Shown here: positions 6,615-12,352 of the stretch, one piece after another
Layout: every line of letters begins with the position of its first letter
Position numbering within the stretch: position 1 is the stretch's first letter
From: Clostridia bacterium
GTDB lineage: Bacteria > Bacillota > Clostridia > Oscillospirales > CAG-382
Length of the DNA stretch: 14,751 nt
Direction of reading: 5' to 3'
Assembly (NCBI GenBank): GCA_017397605.1
Contig: JAFQII010000016.1
Location: 1-14,751, forward strand
Program-made: the position numbers and the translations under genes
Notes under the pieces: generated by a model
Databases searched by the model: none
Told to the model about the DNA's origin: nothing
Seen by the model: only the letters and a program-made list of their open reading frames with translations

Positions 6615-8390
6615 ATGGCAGAAAGCAGAGGCACATTGGAAGTGACCGTCCGCGCGACGGACGGCGGCGCGCTGTTGGAGGGCGCGACCGTTTTGGTCAC
6701 GGGCGGCGGGAGAGGGTCGCAGACGGGAATCAGCAACGCGTCGGGATTTGTCACGTTTTCGATTCCGACTTCTTCCGTTGCAAACAGCTATACCCCCAAC
6801 CCGCGCGAGCGGCCTTACGAAACGGTCGACGTGCGGATTATCATCAAGGGTTATATCACGGTCAGCATCATCGGGGAACAGATTTTTCCCGGACAAACGA
6901 CCAAGCAGACGGTCGATATGTCGCGGTTGACCGCGACACCTGACGAGCTGGAACGCATCATCATCGTTCCGGAGCATTCACTCTATGACAAGCGCACAAA
7001 AGACACGCCTTTGCGGAACGAAGCAGTGACGACGCAGGCGATTGCCGACACGCCCAAGCCCGTGATCATCCCCGAGACGATCCGCGTGCATCTCGGGCCG
7101 CCCGGTCAGAACGCGCGCAACGTCAGCGTGCCGTTTATCGATTATATCAAAAACGTCGCCAGCAGCGAGATCTACCCGACGTGGCCGACAAACTCGCTGA
7201 TCGCCAACGTGATCGCGCAGGTGTCTTTGACGCTCAACCGCCTGTACACGGAGTGGTATCCGTCGCAGGGGTATCCTTTTGATATCACGAGCTCGACGGC
7301 TTACGATCAGTATTACGTCCACGAACGCGGCATTTTTGAGTCAATCGACACGGTGGTGGACGGGTATTTTACCAATTATCTTGCGCGCAAAGGGTATAAC
7401 GAGCCGCTGTTTGCGGAGTATTGCGACGGAGCATCCGTCTCCTGTGACGGCATGAGCCAGTGGGGAACGGTCGCGTTGGCGCGCAAGGATTACACGCCGA
7501 TCCAGATCTTGCAGTATTACTACGGAAACGAGGTGGAGCTTCGGCAAGCACAGGTGCAAGAGGTTGTTCCCGAGTCGTTTCCAGGAGACTTGACGGTCGG
7601 CAGTACCTCGCAAGACGTATTGGACCTTCAAAACCGTCTCAACCGCATTGCGATCGCATTTCCGTCCTTGCCGTTTATCTTTCCTGCCGACGGGCGTTAC
7701 GGAGACGCAACGGCGCTTGCGGTGCGCGCGTTCCAGCGGTTGTTCCGCATCGCGGAGACGGGCAACGTCGACCGCGACACGTGGTACAAGATTCAATACA
7801 TCTACACCGCGGTCAAAAAGCTCGCGGAATTGGGGAGCGAGGGCGAGTTTCCGCAGACCGACGCGTTCCCCGGCAAAACGCTTTCGCTGGGAAATCGCGG
7901 CACGGAGGTTTTGCGCATACAGCGCTACCTCAAGTACATCTCCGACGAGCTGGGCACGGACATGATCCCCGCGCCCGACACGGACGGCGTATTTGACACC
8001 GCGACGCAAGAAGCGGTGCGTGCGTTCCAAAGCTATTACGGATTGGTGCAGACGGGCACGGTCAACGAAGCGACGTGGAACGCGATCGTGACGACCTTTT
8101 TTGCGCTCGGCGGCGGTGAAGCGAGCAGTTTGCGCCCGTACCCGGGATACCCCTTGCGGCGCGGTGCGCGCGGAAACGACGTGAGCTGGCTGCAAACGAT
8201 GCTCAACGCCGTGTCGACCGTCGATCTCGACATGCCGATGCTGCAGGTGGACGGCATTTTCGGGCCGCTGACCGAGCAGAACGTGCGCCGTTATCAGCGC
8301 AACTACGGGCTTGCCGAAGACGGCATCGTCGGGCCGCTGACTTGGGAGTCGCTGACGAGGGAATATGCGAGGATTACGGGAGAAACGTGA
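6615..8390 (+). CDS. SpoIID-like protein with N-terminal beta domain and three peptidoglycan-binding domains
   Basis: A 591-residue protein in the SpoIID/LytB-like group, whose founding member is a lytic transglycosylase of spore engulfment. Residues about 5-115 form a carboxypeptidase-regulatory/transthyretin-like beta domain (TLEVTVRATDGGALLEGATV, ISNASGFVTFSI). Residues about 155-305 are SpoIID-like: VPFIDYIKNVASSEIYPTWP carries Glu185 at the position of the SpoIID catalytic glutamate, and CDGMSQWGTVALARKDYTPIQILQYYYG matches the family's terminal motif. The three PG_binding_1 domains (about 325-395, 420-495, 512-585) each have the DG.fG..T...V..FQ pattern. There is no signal peptide or membrane segment, unlike normal SpoIID, so it may act in the mother cell or spore coat, or leave the cell by another route. 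The ATG has AAAGGAG at good spacing. Substrate and localisation are inferred. Confidence 0.85.
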   Translation: MAESRGTLEVTVRATDGGALLEGATVLVTGGGRGSQTGISNASGFVTFSIPTSSVANSYTPNPRERPYETVDVRIIIKGYITVSIIGEQIFPGQTTKQTVDMSRLTATPDELERIIIVPEHSLYDKRTKDTPLRNEAVTTQAIADTPKPVIIPETIRVHLGPPGQNARNVSVPFIDYIKNVASSEIYPTWPTNSLIANVIAQVSLTLNRLYTEWYPSQGYPFDITSSTAYDQYYVHERGIFESIDTVVDGYFTNYLARKGYNEPLFAEYCDGASVSCDGMSQWGTVALARKDYTPIQILQYYYGNEVELRQAQVQEVVPESFPGDLTVGSTSQDVLDLQNRLNRIAIAFPSLPFIFPADGRYGDATALAVRAFQRLFRIAETGNVDRDTWYKIQYIYTAVKKLAELGSEGEFPQTDAFPGKTLSLGNRGTEVLRIQRYLKYISDELGTDMIPAPDTDGVFDTATQEAVRAFQSYYGLVQTGTVNEATWNAIVTTFFALGGGEASSLRPYPGYPLRRGARGNDVSWLQTMLNAVSTVDLDMPMLQVDGIFGPLTEQNVRRYQRNYGLAEDGIVGPLTWESLTREYARITGET

Positions 8391-8391
8391 G

Positions 8392-8559
8392 CAAAGGGGA
8401 CGCTGTCCCCTTTGGGATCCCCCTGTTTATTAAAAATCCTCAAAAACTTTTTGTGCCCGACACTGTCGTGTCGGGAAAATAAAAACCGAAAGCGACAGCT
8501 TTCGGCAATAGATTTTCTTTGGAGTATAAGAACCTTTCTTTTTTAAAAGAAAGGTTCTT
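8392..8559. repeat. Composite hairpin repeat cluster C
   Basis: This lies between the convergent SpoIID-like gene and the minus-strand gene at 8568. Modules in order are: H1 (8392-8414), CAAAGGGGAC with its complement around GCT; H3 (8456-8475), CCCGACAC/GTGTCGGG around TGTC; H3' (8486-8505), CCGAAAGC/GCTTTCGG around GACA; and H4 (8528-8559), a perfect 15-bp AAGAACCTTTCTTTT stem around TT. The linkers tcaaaaactttt (8440-8451) and agattttctttggag (8510-8524) are identical to cluster A. The order H1-H3-H4 is the same as in A, which adds H2. No T-runs follow the stems, although the strong stems may still separate the convergent genes. Confidence 0.8.
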
Positions 8560-8567
8560 GAAAGGAA

Positions 8568-9098
8568 TCAAATCAATATTCCGCCGTCGTAGTCGGTGTG
8601 ATCGTCCTTGGGCTCATTTTTTGCCTTGTCGATCGCGTCCTTCATAATGGCGACAAACGCGTCGCTCGGCTCAAACTCGACGACGGCGCGCTTACCCGAG
8701 AACTCAAAGACGTAGAACCAGTGCTTGCCGCCGATGTTCTGGGAGTAGTTGCAGATCGTGGAGAGGTTTTTGTTGAGCCCCTGCGCGCGATACTCTTCCT
8801 TGGTGACGAGCGCAACGGTGTCCGCGAGGTCGAGCACGCCCTGCACGGTGCGTTTGTTGCCGACGGTCTTTGCGATGACAAAGGAATTGCCTTCGACGGC
8901 GTATTCCATCTCCGTCATGGTAAAGCGGATCACGACGTAGATCGCAAGCGCGGCGCAGAGAAAGCCGATAAAGCGCAAAATACCGCTTTGCGACTCCCAA
9001 TAGATGCTGAGCGCAAAAATGGAGAGGAGACCGATGATACAGCCTGCCATCAGCAGGATCACTTGTTTGACATTCCGTTCCGGCTTGTATTTGTACAT
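8568..9098 (-). CDS. Hypothetical membrane protein with two TM helices
   Basis: A 176-residue protein not recognised by name. Two hydrophobic helices lie at about 12-33 (VILLMAGCIIGLLSIFALSIY) and 40-59 (ILRFIGFLCAALAIYVVIRF). A soluble domain of about 110 residues follows, with alternating strands and a closing helix (EFEPSDAFVAIMKDAIDKAK), then an acidic tail. The layout resembles small bacterial PH-like membrane proteins, but this is only a topology impression. AAAGGA precedes the ATG at usable spacing on the minus strand. It is divergent from the small-gene cluster at 9144 with only 45 bases between starts, and its stop is 8 bases from the H4 hairpin of repeat cluster C. Confidence 0.75.
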   Translation of the reverse strand: MYKYKPERNVKQVILLMAGCIIGLLSIFALSIYWESQSGILRFIGFLCAALAIYVVIRFTMTEMEYAVEGNSFVIAKTVGNKRTVQGVLDLADTVALVTKEEYRAQGLNKNLSTICNYSQNIGGKHWFYVFEFSGKRAVVEFEPSDAFVAIMKDAIDKAKNEPKDDHTDYDGGILI

Positions 9099-9143
9099 GA
9101 AGGGTTCGTCCTTTCATAACGTGATGACTGGAGGTCGTTTTTG

Positions 9144-9398
9144 ATGAATCAAAACAATATGGAGCTTGACCCGAAGCTGCTTGCGAGACTTGACGACAGA
9201 CAGCTTGCGGAGCTGATTGGGCAGATCGCTTCCGCCGTGGGGGCAGACCGCCAAAAGGCTTCGGCACTGATGGGGAATTTGGATGCCTTGCGCGCAAGCC
9301 TTGCACAGCTCACGCCCGAGCAGGCAAAGGCGCTTTTGGACCGCGCAGGCGAGGACAAAAGCCGCGAAATCTATGACATCATCCGCAGGAAAGGGTGA
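9144..9398 (+). CDS. Small hypothetical helical protein (cluster gene 1)
   Basis: An 84-residue protein, almost entirely predicted helix by eye (LDPKLLARLDDRQLAELIGQIASAVG, LMGNLDALRASLAQLTPEQAKALLDRAG). There is no signal peptide, TM segment or cysteine. The ATG at 9144 is preferred over the TTG at 9141 because GGAGG (9130-9134) is 9 bases upstream. Its last codons overlap the GTG start of the next gene (GTGA), so the two are translationally coupled. Proteins of this style are common uncharacterised genes in Clostridia; that is a recollection, not a search result. Confidence 0.75.
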   Translation: MNQNNMELDPKLLARLDDRQLAELIGQIASAVGADRQKASALMGNLDALRASLAQLTPEQAKALLDRAGEDKSREIYDIIRRKG

Positions 9399-9730
9399 AC
9401 GGACCGTTGGATGAAAACTTGAGCGAAAAAATCCGCGAGCTGCTGGCAGATCCCAACGCGTTGTCGGCAATCGCTTCCGTCGCGTCGTCCCTGACGGGCG
9501 GGAGCACGCCCGCAGAACAGCCTGCCGCGCCTGCGGGGGCGCAGACCGAACCGCAAAGCGTTCCGGCTTTGTCACTTCCGAAGCGCGACCCGCGCATTGA
9601 TCTGCTGTGCGCGATCAAGCCGTTGGTGAGCGACCAAAAGCGGAGCAGACTCGACAGCCTTGTGCAGATCGCAACCGTTGCGTCTCTGCTGGGCTCGCTT
9701 GGCAAGAAAGGGGGAAACGGGTATGTATAG
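9395..9730 (+). CDS. Small hypothetical protein (cluster gene 2)
   Basis: A 111-residue protein starting with GTG inside the stop of the previous gene. The N-terminal helix ENLSEKIRELLADPNALSAIASVASSL (about 7-33) is followed by a flexible Pro/Ala/Gln linker (37-58). A second helical part, DPRIDLLCAIKPLVSDQKRSRLDSLVQIATVASLLGSL (65-102), ends the protein. The amphipathic helices and the coupling with its neighbours suggest that it works with them in one assembly. No function is known to me. Its end overlaps the start of the next gene by 8 bases. Confidence 0.72.
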   Translation: MNGPLDENLSEKIRELLADPNALSAIASVASSLTGGSTPAEQPAAPAGAQTEPQSVPALSLPKRDPRIDLLCAIKPLVSDQKRSRLDSLVQIATVASLLGSLGKKGGNGYV

Positions 9731-10013
9731 CCGCGACATGGGCGGAATCCGAAGCGACGGACAGCTCTACGGCGTGCGCCCTGAGGAGCTGACAGCCGAA
9801 ACGGTGCGCAGACCGCCGCACGACGAACCGCCTCTGCCTCCTCCCGAGCCGAGAGAAAAGGAGAAAAAAGGGCTTTTGGACCTTTCCTTTTTGCACGACC
9901 TCAAGATTGAGGATCTGCTGCTTTTGGCGATTGGGTTTTTGCTGTTGACCGACAACTGCGAGGAAAACAACGATTTATTGATCCTGCTTGTCGGGCTCTT
10001 GTTGCTTTTGTGA
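9723..10013 (+). CDS. Small hypothetical membrane protein, Leu-rich C-terminus (cluster gene 3)
   Basis: A 96-residue protein. The N-terminal half is hydrophilic and proline-rich (RRPPHDEPPLPPPEPREKEKK, about 29-49). The C-terminal half has two very leucine-rich hydrophobic stretches, EDLLLLAIGFLLL (63-75) and DLLILLVGLLLLL (84-96), around an acidic turn DNCEENND. The last residues are pure Leu, so the chain ends within or at the membrane. The ATG overlaps the end of gene 2 by 8 bases and has AAAGGGGGAAA upstream. Its 3' end overlaps the convergent minus-strand HTH gene by 39 bases. Confidence 0.72.
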   Translation: MYSRDMGGIRSDGQLYGVRPEELTAETVRRPPHDEPPLPPPEPREKEKKGLLDLSFLHDLKIEDLLLLAIGFLLLTDNCEENNDLLILLVGLLLLL

Positions 10014-10370
10014 GCGCGCGTAGAGGAAGTCGATAAACTCCTCGACCGTGCGCCGATCCTTGGCAGGCAGGGAACGAAAACGGTCATACGCCGTTTCGGG
10101 CTTGGCGCGGCTCGCGAGCGCGCTGTCCGTGCCGCCCAGTCCTGCCGCAAACATCAAGTCTGCCAGATCGATGTCGCCAAACGCGTTGGCGGTGATCTTG
10201 CGGATCAGCTTGGGACGGGGCGGGTTCTCCTGCGTCATCGTCGCAAGCTTGCGCATTTGTACATAGCTGATATCGCACTCCGCGGCAAACTGACGCCAGG
10301 AGCGCACGCCCTTCGCCTGCTCCAACAGCATGGCGAAGATTTTTTTGTTCCAGTGGGTATTTTCTGCCAT
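9975..10370 (-). CDS. HTH (XRE-like) protein downstream of coaW
   Basis: A 131-residue protein. Residues about 8-60 (KIFAMLLEQAKGVRSWRQFAAECDISYVQMRKLATMTQENPPRPKLIRKIT) look like an XRE/Cro-type helix-turn-helix: a helix, then SWRQFAAECDISYVQMRKL as the turn and recognition helix, then an NPPRPKLIRKI continuation. GDIDLADLMFAAGL follows, a phrase seen after many XRE domains. The tail is a short helix, RTVEEFIDFLYARSQKQQ. It starts 15 bases after the coaW stop with GGAG in front, so it is probably the second gene of a coaW operon. The target is unknown. Confidence 0.75.
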   Translation of the reverse strand: MAENTHWNKKIFAMLLEQAKGVRSWRQFAAECDISYVQMRKLATMTQENPPRPKLIRKITANAFGDIDLADLMFAAGLGGTDSALASRAKPETAYDRFRSLPAKDRRTVEEFIDFLYARSQKQQEPDKQDQ

Positions 10371-10385
10371 AAAAACTCCGCGTGT

Positions 10386-11201
10386 TTATTTTGTGAGCGA
10401 CGCGCCGATGACGGTGCCAAAGGTTGCGCGCTCGGGGATGAGAAAATGCATATCAAACATTTTGCCGATCGTTTCAAACGTGGCGTGTGCGTGGGGGAGG
10501 CCTGCAAGGTTGCCGATGAGTACGATGTCGCGCAGTTCTTTTTGGCGCGCGGCAAAGACTGCCAGCATGCCGATCGTCTCGTAGACCATGTTAAAGATGC
10601 CCAGCGCGATATCCTCGCGCGAGGCGAGGTCGCTGACCTTGCCGAAGTTTGCCGCGGTCGTGTGGTCTGCCAAAATCGAGTTGATCGCGGATTTGGAAAT
10701 ATCGTTGATGCGCAGGTCGATGTTGCGCAGGTCGCCTTTTTCCGCAAGAAGTGCGATCTGTTCGGGATCGGACATGGAAAGCAGCTTTTTGGACAAGCCG
10801 ATCAGCGTGCCGCCGCCGACACCTGTGCCGCCCAGATATTCGCCGCCGTGCTTGTCTGCATAGACATAAGCCGTGCCCGTTCCCATGCTGACGATGATCG
10901 CACGGTCGAGCCCGCTGAGGTATAAGCCGCCGCGCGCGTTGGACGCAAACTCCTGCACGCGTACTGTGGGCAAGCCATAAATATCATTTTCGACAAACGC
11001 ACTGCCGACACCCGTGATGTGAACCTCTCCGATGTCCGAAAGTGCAATGCCGTGCTGACTGGTAAATTTGCCAAACGCGCCGTAAACGGACGCGATCGGG
11101 TCGGTCGCGCGGACCATCAACGGCTCCAACAGCCTGCCGTCCTGAAAGCCGACGATCTTGGTGGTGCTTCCGCCGATGTCGATGCCGACGATGATGCTCA
11201 T
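10386..11201 (-). CDS. coaW: Type II pantothenate kinase
   Basis: This enzyme phosphorylates pantothenate to 4'-phosphopantothenate, the first step of CoA synthesis, in the cytoplasm. The 271-residue length is normal for the bacterial type II family. The phosphate-binding GIDIGGSTTKIVGF is at 6-19, VQEFASNARGGL carries Glu84 at the expected catalytic position, VSMGTGTAYVY (104-114) and GGTGVGGGTLIGL (124-136) form the nucleotide and acetyl-CoA site region, and VLIGNLAGLPHAH gives the adenosine motif. The ATG at 11201 has AAAGGGG 8 bases upstream and a good promoter further up. Type II enzymes of this kind are typically insensitive or weakly sensitive to CoA feedback in staphylococci; this has not been shown here. 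Confidence 0.94.
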   Translation of the reverse strand: MSIIVGIDIGGSTTKIVGFQDGRLLEPLMVRATDPIASVYGAFGKFTSQHGIALSDIGEVHITGVGSAFVENDIYGLPTVRVQEFASNARGGLYLSGLDRAIIVSMGTGTAYVYADKHGGEYLGGTGVGGGTLIGLSKKLLSMSDPEQIALLAEKGDLRNIDLRINDISKSAINSILADHTTAANFGKVSDLASREDIALGIFNMVYETIGMLAVFAARQKELRDIVLIGNLAGLPHAHATFETIGKMFDMHFLIPERATFGTVIGASLTK

Positions 11202-11236
11202 GTCAAAAACCCCTTTCGCGGTTGCTTGATGTTTCT

Positions 11237-11265
11237 ATTGTACCTCTTTTTGATGCAAAAGTCAA
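11237..11265 (-). promoter_or_regulatory. Sigma-A promoter for coaW
   Basis: On the minus strand, TTGACT (11265-11260) and TACAAT (11242-11237) are separated by exactly 17 bases. The promoter points to the coaW ATG about 35 bases downstream, inside a short AT-rich divergent spacer. Confidence 0.8.
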
Positions 11266-11293
11266 ATTATTTTTTAAAATTTTAAAATATCTC

Positions 11294-11322
11294 TTCCCAT
11301 TCGGCGAAAAATGTGGTACAAT
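11294..11322 (+). promoter_or_regulatory. Sigma-A promoter for holB
   Basis: TTCCCA (11294-11299, 4 of 6 consensus) and TACAAT (11317-11322) are 17 bases apart, about 35 bases ahead of the holB start. The weaker -35 makes this less certain than the divergent coaW promoter. Both -10 boxes are GGTACAAT. Confidence 0.55.
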
Positions 11323-11357
11323 ATGATGAATGATTATGTAAAGAAGGGGGACAGTGC

Positions 11358-12326
11358 ATGGATTTGACGGCAAAGCTTTCGCCCGAGCGTGCGGATTTTC
11401 TGCGCAGGCTCAAAAACGGCACCTGTTCCCACGCTTTTATCGTCGAGGGGGCAAAAGGATCGGGCAAGCGCGACTTTGCGCTTTGGTGCGCGAGCGCTTT
11501 GCTGTGCGAGTCTCACGCACACGCGCCGTGCGGTGTGTGCCGTTCCTGCCAAAAGGCGGCGGCGGGACATCACCCCGACCTGCATCTCTACGGAGAGGGC
11601 GAAAAAGCCATTACGGTCGGCGAGGTGCGGGAAATCATCCGGGAGACGGGCATGGTTCCCGTAGACGGCGAGCGGATCGTATTTGTGCTGTCGCACGCGG
11701 AGAGAATGCAAGCCCCCGCGCAGAACGCGTTGCTCAAGGTGTTTGAAGAGCCGCCTGCGGGCGTTGTGATCTTTTTGCTGACCGAAGCGCGCCGCGCACT
11801 GCTTCCGACGGTACGCTCCCGCGGGCAGTCGATCACGCTTTCGGCGCTGTCGGATGCGGAGCTGGAGCGGACGTTGCGGATCCGTCAGCCGCGTCTGGGC
11901 GCGGACGAGCTTTCTGCCGCGGTACGCGCTTCGCACGGAAGTCTCGGCGAGGCGATGGACTTTTTGAGCAAGGACGCGACCCAAAATCGTATCAAGGCAA
12001 GAGAATGGCTGTACGCCGCGTTTGGCAGTGACAAATACCGCTTGGTGAGCTTGGTCTCCATGCCCAAATACAAGCGTGAGCAGGCGATTGCGCAGACGGA
12101 CGCGTTTTTACGGCTGCTGTTTGATCTGTTGCTGATCAAAACGGGAGCCCGGGCGGTTTTGCTCTCCCCCGAGGACGCAGAAGAATTGGGCGGCAGAGCG
12201 ACCAAACGTGCCCTTGCGGCAATGTGTGAAATGACGATGGAAAGCCGCGAACGGCTGGAAGCCAACGGCAATGTGACCGCAGTGATGACCAATCTGGCAA
12301 GCGCCCTTTGGTCGGCGGCAAATTGA
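11358..12326 (+). CDS. holB: DNA polymerase III delta' subunit
   Basis: Delta' is part of the clamp loader that places the sliding clamp on DNA during replication. The 322-residue protein has the AAA+ P-loop GAKGSGKR (31-38), the zinc-binding cysteines C50, C58, C61 and C64 (CGVCRSCQK), MQAPAQNALLKVFEEPP (117-133) and LLPTVRSRGQ (148-157). In most relatives the last motif reads SRCQ; here the cysteine is glycine. The ATG at 11358 follows AAGAAGGGGGAC. The gene is followed after 26 bases by ricT, a pairing (holB-yaaT) that is conserved in Bacillota and supports both calls. Confidence 0.93.
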   Translation: MDLTAKLSPERADFLRRLKNGTCSHAFIVEGAKGSGKRDFALWCASALLCESHAHAPCGVCRSCQKAAAGHHPDLHLYGEGEKAITVGEVREIIRETGMVPVDGERIVFVLSHAERMQAPAQNALLKVFEEPPAGVVIFLLTEARRALLPTVRSRGQSITLSALSDAELERTLRIRQPRLGADELSAAVRASHGSLGEAMDFLSKDATQNRIKAREWLYAAFGSDKYRLVSLVSMPKYKREQAIAQTDAFLRLLFDLLLIKTGARAVLLSPEDAEELGGRATKRALAAMCEMTMESRERLEANGNVTAVMTNLASALWSAAN

Positions 12327-12352
12327 GTATCTATACAAAGGAAACAGAAGAG

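Noticed and set aside
8392..8559. Hairpin series as a possible CRISPR array
   Set aside because: Stems differ from each other, spacing is irregular and there are no equal-length spacers or cas genes.
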